From positions 434,001-498,000 of the forward strand of contig JAZGUH010000562.1 of the NCBI GenBank assembly GCA_037893225.1: a stretch of DNA of 64,000 nucleotides, written 5' to 3'. A program made the position numbers and the translations under genes. Shown in pieces: positions 12,239-23,756 of this stretch; the stretch's first letter is position 1; each line of letters opens with the position of its first letter. The notes beneath the pieces are model-generated. The model did not search any database, was not told the origin of the DNA, and worked only from the letters and a program-made list of their open reading frames with translations. This stretch comes from Hippasteria phrygiana. Taxonomy: Eukaryota > Echinodermata > Asteroidea > Valvatida > Goniasteridae.

Positions 12239-12246
12239 TATAAATA
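12239..12246 (+). promoter_or_regulatory. TATA box of protease gene A
   Basis: TATAAATA lies 67 bp before the start codon and is followed by a GC-containing stretch. It is conserved in gene B at the same distance (50473-50480). With the usual 25-30 bp spacing, transcription would start near 12270-12275, giving a short 5' leader of about 40 nt. Confidence 0.75.
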
Positions 12247-12312
12247 GGCAGGCATTACAGAAGTCAGGAGCAATATCAAACCCGTGGATTGCAAGACGTT
12301 CAACTATACACA

Positions 12313-12419
12313 ATGCACACATTGGTCCTTCTCCTGTTGGTTGGTGTAGCTACGGCCAGCCTGGCGCCGCTGCACCGAGTCGACAAGAACATCAAAGGCA
12401 AATACATCATCAGATTCAA
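12313..12419 (+). CDS. gene A exon 1: signal peptide and propeptide start
   Basis: Encodes residues 1-35 plus two bases of codon 36. The ATG is the first after the TATA box and opens a hydrophobic signal peptide. The donor is AA|GTAAGA; gene B has AG|GTAAGA, which changes residue 36 from Lys to Arg. Confidence 0.9.
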
Positions 12420-15400
12420 GTAAGAATTCTACTGATGATAATGCACACATATTATCCACTACTGCTTATCGGTCTCACCAATCCTTTCAAATAGTTAAGC
12501 ACGCTAAAGAATATATGTAGCCCAACTGTAAGTTAAGAGCACTGGGCTAATCAAAGTGACACCACTACTGCCTTCAGAGGTGTACAATGTACATCTACTC
12601 CTGGGACGAGAGAGGCAATTTGCCACAAAGTGTCTTGCTCAAGCGTGACCCAGGTCGAACTCGCAATCTTTGGTACTACCAAGATCTCGAGTCCTAACTC
12701 ACTACTTTCTATTCCATTCTACAGTATTTGTTTTTGTAATCAAAGTTTTTTTCTTTTCACCAATACAGAGATGACTTGGATGTGGACACCGTTGCAGATG
12801 ACGTGGAGCTTCGCGTACGCCAGCAGCGTTTCGGCCGAGTAAACTTCTCTTACCGCTACTACCGAGTCTTGAAAGGCCTGGCCGTGGAGCTACCCGAGGC
12901 AGCCCTGGAATACGTGAGCACATGTTATTTTATGGCTGTTTGTCGCGAGCAATTTCCAATTTCTTTTTAAATATTCCTCAATAGCGAAGAGAATATCATT
13001 GGGAAATGGGAATTATATTTGAACGCGTCCCTAACTGTAAACAATTGTCAAATGTACTGAATAAAGAGGGTAAGTTTATATCAACATTAATGGCTTGTTC
13101 TGGGGGAGATTAGCAGGTAAAAGTGGAAGCGATTTGTAAAACAAAATTCTTAAATGTAGATGTGTTTTCACGATAGAATAGCACGGGGAGCAAATCCTAA
13201 CACATATTTTGGCGACCCTGAACAGACCAGAACAGACCAGTCCGAACTCAAGCAATTTTCTTTTTATATGCAAATCGCCCATCACAAGCCCGAGGGGCTC
13301 GAGGTGTGAGCTACAGAGGATTTAGAACCAGCCCCTCACACTGGAACAAGACCAGCTATTATCTCTTCACATTACGAATAGGGTCAGGATGGGTAACTTT
13401 GTCCACTGCAAGACATTAGTAATGCCTCTACCCATATTAACCTGCAGAATTACCCACAGACTTTGAATTCAATGTGCCAAACCACTAGGCCACAACACTT
13501 CCACAAAATGTCATCAATATAATTCACATAACACGCTTATTGTTTATGTTTTCATCAGTTTTTCATATTGCTTTATTATTTTACAAGTTAAAAACAAAAT
13601 ACAAAATCGCTTTTGAAAATTCGATTCCCTGCAAATGAGCGGAATTTTGCCACACAATAAGACATGCATGTCAGTAAAACCGTGGGTACCTTTTGAAAGT
13701 GACTGCTGGGGAAAAAAAGAGTTAAAATGAACATGTTCAATTCTGATTCGTTTAATGTAGTTTTCGCAAAACGTAACACGATCTCTAATTCTGTCAGGTG
13801 CGAAGCTTGGACGAGGTTGAGTATGTGTCCGAGGATGGCGTGGTTGAGGCTGCTGGTGCAACGTGGGGACTGGACCGAATAGACCAAAGGAAGCGTCCCC
13901 TTGATCAGAAATACTCGACCGCCAACAAATATAGTAAGATGCTTTACGCATTACAACCCCCCCCCCCCCCCCCCCCCCAATTTGACAGTAAATTCAATGT
14001 CAAACAGGTTGCCTACGAAAAGAAAAACCGTAAAAATTACGGTCAGTTACGGGCTCCTGATATATGACGGTGACCGTAACTTCTGCACAGATTTCCTGTT
14101 ATTTTTACGGGAATTTACCGTAAAACGTCTCTTTATTAATTTGTAGGATTGGAGTGCATAGTAAATGTGCGGGAATTTTTCACAGTGTATGTTGCCTACA
14201 TACAAATGATTGCAAATTAATAGGAATTAATGAAGTGGGAACCAGACTAAACGGAATAAACTTATTATACATTACTAGCCTATGGTATAGAGTGTACAAA
14301 AAATGCTACGACATACAGCCTACTAAAGAATACAAACTGAATGATGCTGTGATTTAGCTTTATATTCAGCTTTTATCCCCCATAATAAAGTCATGGCTTC
14401 CCATGAACAATTTCAATATTTAAGTAAAGGAGAATAAGATTGTTCACCTATGTTAGTGAAAAATCGAAATTCTATTTTTGGAATTGTTTGAATAAAACAT
14501 GTTATGGTCAAGAAAGTGTATTTTTGGACTAAACACTGCAATATTTAACCTTACTTTTGTGAACACAAATTTCCTCATTTCTGATTTGTAGCTCCTTGTT
14601 TGGGACGAACATGCATACAAAATTGCTATGTAATGAGCGGCCTTTTACGGGTTTGCCCGTAAAATGTAACGCGTATAGACCATTAATTACGGTTACTCAC
14701 AGTGAATATTTACGTTCTTTTCACCGTAAAAATACGGGATTTTGTTTAAACAGTGTATCAGTTAACATGTTGTTTAATATAGGTTTTCCCCGGCCAATTT
14801 AAACAAAATTTAATTCAATTTAGTACCCAGCTCATTCAATTTCGTTTGAAAATGAATGCTCCGTTGAATCAGCATTCAACAGTCAAAAGGAGTAATTCCA
14901 TTTCAGCAGTTAGCATTCACTGGCCAAATAGGATCATTCAAATTCATGAGGTCGCAAAGATCATTCAATTTCGTAAAAGCCAGCAGCATAGCAAGAGGCT
15001 GGTCAATCATTCAATTTCATCAATTGGCAAACATTTTTCAAATGTTTACATTCAAATTCGTTTCAATGGTATGTGCTTTCTGATTCGTATTTTAATTTGA
15101 CGTGGTCCGAACATTAGCAGAAATAAAGAAGAAAACATAAAGACCAGTGCAAACTATCACAAGGCTATAGCGAAAGATTTTGTTTTCATTTCAAACTTAT
15201 CACCATAACTTTTTAAACTTTACTTAACAGTCTTCTAGATACAGGGTACAGGCTTTAACTTTAATCATGGGGTAACAAAGCAAAAGGAAAAATTATTGCA
15301 ATTAAGACAAAACACATACATATATGACGTAAATGAAATGCAAACAACACGGAAACGCATCTTACAAAGGAACACTCAAGTGCCAGTAAAAGAGCTATTG

Positions 15401-18400
15401 CCAGCTTCCTCGAATAAACAAGCCATAACTCATGTTTAATTTGAACGCACAGAATTTGAAATTCATTGCCCATAAACGAAAAAGAAAACAAAAACTAGCA
15501 ACAAATTCATGTGCGCTTCGATGAATCTTAATTTGATTTCATGAATTGTAGATAGGTAGTAGAAATTCAACTGAAGATTGGTGAAAATGTAGTCTTGAAT
15601 GCCTATACACGAAATAGAATGACTAAAACGAACCTGAATGAAAAGAACGAAATCATGTGTGCACAAACACGAAACTTAATGCAATAGTAGCTCAAAAGGA
15701 ACCCTGGTTTGATTGAATTAGGGGAAATGCGTGAATTAGAATGCCTGTTAGTGAAATTGAATTAATTTGTGATGAAATTGGCCGGGAAAACCTATATTAT
15801 TGTTATAATCGTACAATATGACACCTTAAGAAGCCATATTTTTGACAGCCGAGAGCGTTGTTACGAAGCTATTTGGGGTTATACACAGTCAATCCCTCCC
15901 CTCCTGCATTTTGGTTGACGTCTACACTATCAACCTGTAGAGAGATCGTGGGTTCGAGTTTTCAAAGCACAAATTCTTGATTACGGATGAATCAAACATG
16001 CTACAAGGGAAACTGACTAGGTACATTTGAATACATTTTCAAAGTAAACAAAGATAACTGGCAGGAGCGGGACCGGCGCTCTACCAACTAAGCTATCTTG
16101 CCCTACGTTGGAGGTATCAGAAATTGTCAGTTTTGTTTGTTCGGGGGCGCTAGTCAGAAGTCATAAACCCAGGATCACTCAATGAGGATACGACTTTTTG
16201 TCGCAGATAGCTCAGTTGGTAGAGCGCCGGTACGGTGTTCCGGAGGTCGCAGGTTCGAATCCAGCTCCTGCCAGTTTTATTTGTTTACTTTTAAAACTCT
16301 TTCTATGTTCACCCACTCCAAGCATGATAAAGACTGTCCTGCCAATAATTTGCATAAACGCAATTCGTCTTTCAGATCAAGGACAGGGCGTTGAGATCTG
16401 GGTCTTGGATACCGGTATTCTCCCCTCGCACAATGAGTTTGGTGGCAGAGCTGCAGTTGCGATGGATGCTTATGGTGGAAATGTAAGTCTATAAAAAAAA
16501 CTGGGTGTATTTGTAAATATTGTTCTTATTCGTCTATGGTGAGTGTAAAAAAAACAAGCTTTTGTCAGTTACGTATATTTTTTATAGGCCTATGCCACGT
16601 TTTTGGGTTTGTGAGGGGAACGCGTTCCCCAAACCCGTCCCCGTTCTGTACCGTTCCCCTCCGTTCCTGTCCCTTCCATACCTTCTTGTCCCCTTCCGGT
16701 CCCTTCTGGTACCTTCCGGTACCTTCTGGTCCCTTTCGTTCCCTTTTGGTCCTTCAGTCGTTCCCTTCTTGTCCCTCCTGGTCCCCTTCCGGTCCCTTCC
16801 GGTCCCTTCCGGTCCCCTTCCGGTCCTTTCTGGTCCCCTTCCAGTCCCTTCCGTTCCCTTCTGGTCCATTTCGTTCCCTTCTGGTCCCCTTCCGGTCCCT
16901 TCTGGTCCCCTTCCGATCCCTTCCGTTCCCCCTTCCATTCCGTTCCCTTATAGTCCCTCCCGTTCCCTCCCCTGGTCCTTTTCGTTCCCTTCTAGTCCCT
17001 TCCGTTCCCATCTAGTCCCTTCCGTTTCCTTCCGTTCCCCTCCATTCCCTTCCGTTTCCTCCCCTTTCCTTCTAGTCCCTTCCAGTTCCTTCCATTACCT
17101 TCCGTTCCCTTCCGTTTCCCTCCGTTCCCTCCCCTTCCCTTCCGTTCCCTTCCGTTCCCCACCATTTCCTTCGGTTTCCTCCCCTTCCCCTCAATTCCCT
17201 TTACGGTTTCCTCCCCTTTCCTTCTAGTCCCCTCCGTTCCCTCCCGGTTCCCCTTGTCTCTTCAGTTCGTTTCCGCACTAGTCTCTACAAAATAACGTTC
17301 GTGATAAACGCGTTTAGTGTTAACATGAAAACAAGTAGTGTTTTTTTTTAAATACATAGCGTGTACAGTCGACTCTCGTTAATAAGAGCTCGGTTAACAC
17401 GAGAATTCGGTTACGACGAGAATTTTCGTTGGTCCCAACCGAACTGTGCACATTCCTGTGGGAGAAAATTTTATTAATACGAGCTCTGGTAACGCGAGAA
17501 CTCGGCTAAGACGAGCATTTTTTTTGCAGCCCGATTGAGCGCAAATACATGTATTGTTATAAATTTTCTACGAACATTTTGGAAAACAACCTGTCATTCA
17601 GCGAACCTATTAAATTCAATAAGTTATTGTAATAAATGTTTGTTAATTCTGCACTGCGGTTTTCACTCCGCGTACACATCACCTGTTTGTGTCTCATGCC
17701 GCTATGATAATGGCGAAGTCACAATGCTCGCAAACCCTGCACTGGGGTTTTCACTTCACGTAGACATCTGCTGTTTATGTCTCGAACGTGCCGCCAGAGG
17801 GGGCTATTAAAAGGTGGACAATATGCATTTTCGGTTAAGGAGGGCCGGGTTTGTTTATGGCGGCTTTCATGCCGCTGGAACGCCGAAACTTAAGGAATTG
17901 TGTAAACTAAACCCGAAGTGCGAAATCATCGCACTTGCTTTCGTTCCCCTTCCAGCCAGCCGGAAAAAAAATAACCCAACCACGCCAAGGCAGTCATGAA
18001 AAGCAGAATGTTTAGCGCCCTCTTTTGTTCAGTAATATCAATTCCGTTTGTAACTCAAAATGGTGAATTTACCCCCATAATTATAAATTAATTTTAGAGC
18101 TTATTAGTCCCCGATAGTCGCACCCTAACATTTCGACAATTTTACCGTAAAAACTAGTCATTAATGAAGACCCCCACGATCGAGAAACAAAAATTGTTCC
18201 TTATGCTAGTTTCCGTAATGGTTACCAACTAACAAGTGCCCCATCAAGATTTATGTGCGTGATTGAAATACTTACGTGCGTGTAGCTAATGCAGTGGTTT
18301 TGCAGTGATCTGGGCATCTCAAATCGCCCGGTCGGTGAACTCCAGCGGTCTTGTTCTTGTGCTCAGGTGTTGTTTTGTTAAATATTACTGTTTTATTAAA

Positions 18401-21400
18401 AATCTGCTTGCAACATTTTCATAACCAATATAAAACAATATCATTTTATCGACACGATGTGCGTGGCGTTTACATTGTATTTGGGGAAAACCTGCAGCCC
18501 GGATAGGACGAGAGCCTGGACAATACGAGATATTTGCGTAAGTCTGGAGGACCTCGTAATAACGAGAGTGTATATCACCTTTTTAATATAGTTTCGAATT
18601 TTGCCATAGGTATTCTTACATCCCGCCTATCAAGTTGAAAACTAAATAGACTGTAGAGCGAAGCTTTTTTGTAATTCAAAAGTACAGTTCTCATTCATTA
18701 TTGAAATCTAATTTTTCATCCAGAGCAAGGACATTACAGCTTTAAACTCAATTCAAGATTCAATAAATATACGTAGGCCTATATTATAGAATTTCTTTTT
18801 CCGTAGGGACTAGACTGCCAAGGCCACGGAACCCACTGTGCTGGTACCACCGCGGGCACGTACTATGGAGTGGCCAACAAAGCCTCGGTCAAAGGAGTTA
18901 AAGTCTTAGGCAGTCCGGCTTGTAGCGGTTATGGTTCCTACGCTGCAATTGTCAAAGGTATGGGTAAACTTACACTTCCGGGTAGCGTTTAACTTTACAT
19001 CAACCCTTCTAACATAAATTAAAGAGACAGGAAACAGCAGATGCATGATGGAGTCGCGGACGATAACCTATGCCCAATTCCATGGAATCCTAAAGGTCGA
19101 ATTCTGCGCTAACGGACTGCAATTCTTTGCTAACCGTGTATATTAGTTCGGTAGAAACGACCGCGATGGCTTTACGCAGTATAGAGTACACGCCGTTGAT
19201 CGTAATACATGTACACGTAGTTCGTGTATTTGAGCATGTCGTTCCCAACTTCCCATACATGTACGTTTAGGCACGCGTACACGGCAAAGAAACGAGGTTG
19301 TCATCATGTCATGTATACTGCACGTTTATAAATCTTTAGTCGAGTAGAGCGTACTGTAATCGATTCTGTAAACAAGAAGTTGTCATATACTGCACAATGA
19401 TACATCTCGAGTCGAGTCGAGCGTGCTGTAATCGATTCTGCACATGTGCTGTTTGTATAATTTTGTGCGTGGTCTCGATACCGAGACCAGCAAAATACTG
19501 AGACCACGGGGTACCAAGACCAAGACCGAGACCACAGGGTACCGAGACCGAGACCAAGACCGAGACCGAGACCGGTCTCGAGACCTACAACACTGATTGA
19601 ATTACGCATCAGGTCTGTCTCTTGACTTCGCAAACCTCTCTGTTTAGGTACACTTAATTAGCTGCAAACACGTCAGAACTTAAAAATTTGCTTGCTCGCT
19701 TGCATGCCGGCTTGCCCGTACGCCCGCTCGCCCGGGAATAGGCCTTTTTCTTTGGGAATACGACTTTGTTTTTTGTTAAAGGTAAATCGAGGAAGGAAAC
19801 GTGTACAAAGTCTCTGGGATCGGGTACCCAAAAAAAATAATAATAATTAAGAAAAAACAATCTTAACAAAAACAAAGGCTTTTCCGCAACTTTGCGGAAA
19901 AGCCAATTATTAATAATAAAAAATAAAAAGAATAAACAATTCGTAACAAAAACAAAGGCTTTTGCGGAAAAGCCAATAATGCCATCCATTGTATATTAAG
20001 TATCAAATCCATTTTCAAAGTGAACAAAGAAACTGGCAGGAGCGGGATTCGAACCTGCGACCTTCTGGTTATACCATATCAAATCCAAATAAATAGTATA
20101 AAGTGTGTTTAATTATTGGGCGTCCGACAATACGGAACAGTCTGATGACGGACCATCGAGTTGGCGGATTGGCGGGTCGGCGGGTTCGTCTATTGTTGGG
20201 TTGGTCGGCTGGTTGGTAAGTTAATTCGCACCGCATACTGCAAAAATAACTGGTTCGCCCACTTAACTGCTTCAGTTCTGTTTATTTCCTTCTTTGCAGG
20301 ATTGGACCATGTTGCTTCCAAAGCTAAGAAACCGGCCGTCGCGTCTATGTCCCTCGGTGGCGCGAAGGGCACGGTTATGGATGAGGCGGTCCGAAACATT
20401 GTTGCGGAGGGTATAACGGTCGTTGTAGCAGCCGGTAACAGCAATGCAGACGCTTGCTTAACAGCTCCAGCTTTTTTGAGCGAGGTGAACACTGGACTAT
20501 TATATCAACAAACTTTGAACAAAGCCATTTACACATCACTATTTACAACCCCTCCCCCCATGTTCGTACAGTTTGTCATTAGTCATGTAACTGGGGAGCG
20601 AGATGCATTTAAACTTAAGAGGAGATTTTCAAAGAAGCAATAACTGTGTTCGCCAGAAGAACTGATTCCTTTCTGCAATCGAGTTATCAAAGAAAATGAC
20701 TAAAATTCACTAGAATATGTACTCTCTTGACTATGCTGAGCGTTGCTACATCTTCTATAGGCCTATTTTGTGGCCACGAAACAGTTAGAACGAATTAGGC
20801 TACGCCCAAATTAGAGACAATACATCGATAATGGTTGATAGTAATCCAGCTTAATGGGCCATAGTTTTTGAGCGAAGGCGCTGTATAAACGATTACGAAG
20901 TCATTCGGATTCAAATTTGCTCGTTTCCAACATTGTATTTATAGACCCTATCAAACATGACGCCATGGCAGCCATGTTATGGGACACGCACGTACAATTA
21001 TACGTTCCGATATTATCACATGCCTGTACCACAATGGCGGACTATTACTGTTGCTATGGTGACGTGGGTATTTAATACGGTATATATGCAAGGCGCTTAC
21101 CTCTTTCAAAACTCTCATCGGGTACAGTTTGTCGAACCTGTATACCCATGATAACGCACTTCCGATTTTACCCTTACATAATTCTCCCATGCAAAACCAA
21201 ATGGGAATTGCATGGTGAATTGGTGTTGTCTCCACTCCCCAAATGTTCTGAATATGTCCCGGTGGAAAGTGGTTAGAATTGTTTATTTTTGTATGGCAGG
21301 TGATTACAGTGGGGGCGACTAATAAGTACGACAGTCGAGCTTACTATTCAAACTACGGGACGTGCGTCGACATCTTCGCCCCCGGAAGTGGGATCGAAAG

Positions 21401-21931
21401 CGCCTCTATCTCGTCAAACAGCGCAATAACTACAATGTCTGGAACCTCCATGGCATGCCCACATGTTGCAGGTAAAAAACACATCAACAAATACTTTGAA
21501 AACAGGAATTCCACTAACGATTTATTTTTGTTTTCCATGTACCCCCATGTCATGTCCCATGACGCATTTCTTTTTTCAACTTTTAAATTGATGTTTGACT
21601 ATTCAATTTCTACAGAGGCAGATGATGAACAATTAGCCCATCTTATCTGACTGTTAAATTTTCCTTGTTTTTTCCGTATTGTGATAGCAAAAGAATGATG
21701 AGAACAAAACATCTGAAGAGACATAAAAACCCCGATGGCCTACATCAGGTATCAAACGATTATGGACGTTTTTGTTTGTTTTCCACCACAGGAATTTCGG
21801 CTCTCTACTTGGCGGAGGACTCAAGTCTGACACCGGCCGAGGTTAAGACCAAACTCACAACGTCCGCCACCAAGAATACAATATACGACGTCCAAGGCAG
21901 CCCGAATCTTCTTGCCTATATTGAACCGTAA
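12313..21931 (+). CDS. secreted S8A subtilase, proteinase K/aqualysin-like (gene A, complete, 8 exons)
   Basis: Extracellular serine endopeptidase. The exons are 12313-12419, 12769-12913, 13798-13933, 16376-16482, 18807-18957, 20300-20484, 21300-21471 and 21792-21931. All introns are GT-AG and the phases agree, giving 380 residues, the usual length of proteinase K-type preproenzymes. Residues 1-15 form a signal peptide ([15 protein letters not shown]). Residues about 27-101 match the I9 inhibitor propeptide, which begins GKYIIRFK. The mature enzyme probably starts near residue 102, before [10 protein letters not shown]. Catalytic residues are Asp141 in VLDTG, His172 in GHGTHCAGT, oxyanion Asn262 in AAGNSN and Ser327 in [11 protein letters not shown]. 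No disabling mutation was seen. A TATA box precedes the start, and the paralogue gene B lies 38 kb downstream. The fold and catalysis are well supported; the physiological substrate is unknown. Confidence 0.93.
12769..12913 (+). CDS. gene A exon 2: I9 propeptide body
   Basis: Follows acceptor ATACAG and ends before GTGAGC. Encodes residues 36-84, including [11 protein letters not shown] and [16 protein letters not shown]. The latter is the usual F-x-G-hydrophobic-A segment of I9 propeptides, in variant form. Confidence 0.9.
13798..13933 (+). CDS. gene A exon 3: propeptide end and mature N-terminus
   Basis: Acceptor CTGTCAG, donor GTAAGA. Encodes residues 85-129: [18 protein letters not shown], then the mature start [12 protein letters not shown]. 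The segment is the best conserved between the two paralogues after the catalytic motifs. Confidence 0.9.
14017..14745. repeat. cluster of CCGTAAA / TTTACGG inverted motifs in intron 3
   Basis: ACCGTAAAAATTACGG-type words occur in both orientations at 14027-14045, 14088-14125, 14644-14668 and 14722-14738. The same cluster is in gene B intron 3 (53410-54130). It may be an old DNA transposon whose termini carry this motif. The boundaries are not certain. Confidence 0.5.
14777..15797. mobile_element. 1013-bp TIR element with ends AGGTTTTCCC/GGGAAAACCT
   Basis: The element covers 14781-15793, with inverted ends AGGTTTTCCCCGGCCAATT and AATTGGCCGGGAAAACCT. It is flanked by ATAT on both sides. The paralogous intron of gene B (about 54170) reads straight through with one ATAT, so it is a clean empty site. 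ATTCAATTTCGT-type words recur internally. No transposase frame is visible. A truncated reverse-orientation copy lies at 47003-47223. Confidence 0.85.
16039..16306. repeat. tRNA-derived foldback element beside exon 4 (copy A)
   Basis: Arms reading CAAAGTAAACAAA and AACTGGCAGGAGC at the left are inverted at the right. The right half (16203-16274) has a tRNA-like D-arm (TAGCTCAGTTGGTAGAGC) and T-arm (GGTTCGAATCC). The left half carries the same D-arm in reverse orientation, with anticodon and T arms deleted. The acceptor halves do not pair well, so this is not called a functional tRNA gene. The same structure is at 54688-54955. Confidence 0.7.
16376..16482 (+). CDS. gene A exon 4: catalytic aspartate
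   Basis: Acceptor TTTCAG lies only about 70 bp after the tRNA-like foldback. Encodes residues 130-165, [15 protein letters not shown] then [11 protein letters not shown]. Asp141 is the catalytic aspartate. Residues 145-158 differ strongly from gene B. Confidence 0.92.
16622..17262. repeat. pyrimidine-rich minisatellite (CCCTTCCGTT-like), intron 4
   Basis: About 640 bp of irregular 10-bp repeats such as GTCCCTTCCG and GTTCCCTTCT, nearly A-free on this strand. Open frames through it are Pro/Ser-rich or Gly/Arg-rich artefacts. The array is shared with gene B intron 4 (55300-55993), where block order and length differ. Confidence 0.9.
17364..18572. mobile_element. pogo/Tigger-like non-autonomous element (copy A)
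   Basis: The sequence 17366-18570 begins CAGTCGACTCTCGTTAATAA and ends AACGAGAGTG. It is flanked by TA on both sides, as for Tc1/mariner-pogo elements. Repeated CGAG and TACGAG words near each end resemble pogo-family sub-terminal repeats. No transposase frame was found. Copy B keeps the left end at 56100 but lacks the right terminus. Confidence 0.7.
18807..18957 (+). CDS. gene A exon 5: catalytic histidine
   Basis: Acceptor CCGTAG, donor GTATGG. Encodes residues 166-215. GHGTHCAGT carries catalytic His172, with Cys176 close by, as in proteinase [13 protein letters not shown] aligns with the S4 substrate-recognition segment. Confidence 0.92.
19485..19585. repeat. GAGACC/AAGACC hexamer repeat
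   Basis: Irregular hexamers (GAGACC, AAGACC) with a terminal GGTCTCGAGACC palindrome. It lies in intron 5 of gene A and has no counterpart in gene B at the same position. Confidence 0.8.
20008..20075 (-). repeat. half copy of the tRNA-derived repeat
   Basis: CAAAGTGAACAAAGAAACTGGC is followed by AGGAGCGGGATTCGAACCTG, the arm plus T-arm of the family seen at 5088 and 16039. Only one half is present. It lies 225 bp before exon 6. Confidence 0.65.
20300..20484 (+). CDS. gene A exon 6: oxyanion asparagine
   Basis: Acceptor TTTGCAG, donor GAG|GTGAAC. Encodes residues 216-277. [10 protein letters not shown] corresponds to the S1 substrate-binding segment, and [10 protein letters not shown] carries oxyanion Asn262. 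The frame stays open past the donor, but reading on breaks the VITVGAT continuation supplied by exon 7, so the splice is preferred. Confidence 0.92.
21300..21471 (+). CDS. gene A exon 7: catalytic serine
   Basis: Acceptor TGGCAG, donor GTAAAA. Encodes residues 278-334: [26 protein letters not shown] and [11 protein letters not shown] with catalytic Ser327. Confidence 0.93.
21792..21931 (+). CDS. gene A exon 8: C-terminal helices and stop
   Basis: Acceptor CCACAG. Encodes residues 335-380, starting with the Gly that completes the serine-site helix ([10 protein letters not shown]) and including [10 protein letters not shown] and the end NLLAYIEP, then TAA. There is no C-terminal extension such as a P/Homo B domain. 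Confidence 0.92.
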
Positions 21932-22997
21932 ACAGCGAGAAGTCCAAATCTCAAATCTGAAACTTCAAATTCCTAAATCTGATTATTTTTTAAAATTCAA
22001 ACAGCAAAGTTGAATTTTACCAGCTGATGTTTTTCTAGTAGTACCACACTGTACACGGTATTGTCACACGCGGAGAAAAAACGATGATCACATCGGATCC
22101 CAGAACATTTCACGGCGTCACGGAACTATCATACAGTGTTTAAACTCAGGCTTGGCTTCAGATTTGTTACATTTTTCCAAACTGACTAATCAAACACGCC
22201 AATGTCACCCGCGCACGCCAATGTCACACGCGCGGCAATAGTGGGTGCGCAGTAAACTATTGAACAGAGGCCCCGTGGGATAGTCTACTGTGCGCGTGTA
22301 TTCGGACACAGAATGAGCACACGGAATCATCCTTCAAGCTTCACACAGCATTGCGTTCGAACATACTGGCGGCGCGGTGCAGACACGTAGGCCTACACGT
22401 CCAGCAGCATTGGCAATCTGATATGAACCGATACTTGTCTGGACGACATTTTTAAATACAACAAATGACAATATGAGATATGGTTATTTCAGATGGACAA
22501 ACAATGTAAAGCTCCCATCGGTAACTTAACAAAACCGAGGGTAGGATGCAGTTTGTCAACTTCCCAATATGAAGTTAATATCGACTGCCCCAATCAACCC
22601 AGGATATTATTTGGATAAAAAACATCAGATTTTTTTTTTTTTAATCAAGGCCAATTTGCCATTATTGTTTTTGCCTTTCTCTCCGATCAAGAAGTATGAA
22701 TCTTTTAGGATAATAAACTTCGCAAAAATCAGACAAAGAGTGGAACCGTTTTCTTTTTGTGTACATGTAGAAAGATTGGTCTCATTCGCAACTTCCAATT
22801 AAAGCGACTAACGTCGCAATATGTCTTGACCCCAGTGTAAAAAGCTTCTGTTCTGATTGACTTTTTTTTTCAAGTGATGTGGTCGAACATCTCCCAAATT
22901 TAATGACGCCATCAACGTCAAAAAGATTCCTAGCCCATGTGCTGGTTTCCACAACATACTCCATTATGGGTGCGTTCGATTAGTTTACACGTGTAAA
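21932..22997. other. 3' flank of gene A, no further gene seen
   Basis: The first AATAAA after the stop is at 22712-22717, about 780 bp downstream, so the 3' UTR is either long or uses a variant signal. A short direct repeat with CACGCCAATGTCAC occurs near 22197-22225. Otherwise nothing was recognised. Confidence 0.4.
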
Positions 22998-23156
22998 GGG
23001 CCCGTCACACTGGCCACGATAACGAAAACGGTGAGAATGTATAGCAATGATTGGTAGAATTGTCGCGCGTGTAATACGCGCGCGTTCCATCCACCAATAG
23101 GGAGCTAGTATTCGCATCGTTTTCGTTTTCGTTATCGTGGCCAGTGTGACCGGCCC
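22998..23156. mobile_element. palindromic MITE, TIR GGGCCxGTCACACTGGCC (copy 1)
   Basis: Starts GGGCCCGTCACACTGGCCAC and ends with the inverse, GGCCAGTGTGACCGGCCC. The arms continue into GATAACGAAAACG. The centre has GTGTAATACGCGCGCG. A second copy is at 25578-25754. Confidence 0.85.
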
Positions 23157-23756
23157 TTAAAGGGACACATTGCCTTCAAATGTCATGAAATTTTGCTGTT
23201 TAGAAATGTTCCTTATCTTTTATGAAAGTTGTTCGTGCAAAAAAACACGTATAGGCCCTAATGTGTTGTAATTAGTGAGTAGTGATTACAAAAAAAAATC
23301 TGACCCGCGAAACATAAACTTATTTCCAGTAGTAAATACCACCGTCTAAATAATGCGCAAAATACGCTGTAAGAGTCTTTAGGCTGGCGCCGCAGCCAGT
23401 GGCCTTGTAAACCCATCAGATGATCGCCAGGTACCATTCTCTACCTCGCGACACATATCGCCAGTGCATGCTGCGCGCTGTGCCACAGTATACATAAAAA
23501 TGGATCAACAGAACGTATTTCAAAAAGATGCGACTAGAAATACGACTGGTGAACGCGGTCCGCCATTTTGTGGAGTCAAAAATTTGGTTTTACAAAATGG
23601 CGGATCGTTATTTGTCACGAAATTAAACAAAAATCACGCAATTTGGAGGGATAGTTATGTGAATTTTTATATTCTACTTTTAAAAACGCTTCCCAACCAT
23701 ATCCATTTCAGTTGTATAGCCCAAATCGCAAAATCCAAAGCAATGTGTCCCTTTAA
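23157..23756. mobile_element. 600-bp TIR element flanked by TTAA
   Basis: TTAAAGGGACACATTG at the left is mirrored by CAATGTGTCCCTTTAA at the right. The TTAA flanks recall piggyBac-type targets, but no transposase is visible and the assignment is tentative. An internal inverted pair (TCCGCCATTTTGT / ACAAAATGGCGGA) lies at 23560-23605. Its left TTAA is also the right border of the preceding MITE. Confidence 0.65.

Larger units (their letters stand above)
5688..20649 (+). repeat. segmental duplication, copy A
   Basis: From AAAAGCCGTTGGAT at about 5688 this sequence matches 47225 onward, and it is still matching at the right edge of the window (20649 versus 64000). The match covers upstream DNA, promoter, exons 1-6 and the introns between them. 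The coordinate offset changes at copy-specific insertions. The right end of the duplication is outside the window, so its full size is unknown. Confidence 0.92.

Noticed and set aside
16203..16274. Functional tRNA gene
   Set aside because: The acceptor halves do not pair properly and the anticodon loop lacks the usual T before the anticodon; it sits in a foldback with an inverted deleted copy.
16536..17227. Pro/Ser-rich protein in the pyrimidine array
   Set aside because: It lies in intron 4 between two well-supported protease exons, and the sequence is a minisatellite.
20161..20643. Single-exon protease ORF running through exon 6
   Set aside because: Reading past 20484 loses homology; the GT donor joins perfectly to VITVGAT in exon 7.
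12313..21931. Recent bacterial origin of the protease
   Set aside because: Eight exons with conserved phases, a TATA promoter and a tandem paralogue indicate a long-established animal gene.
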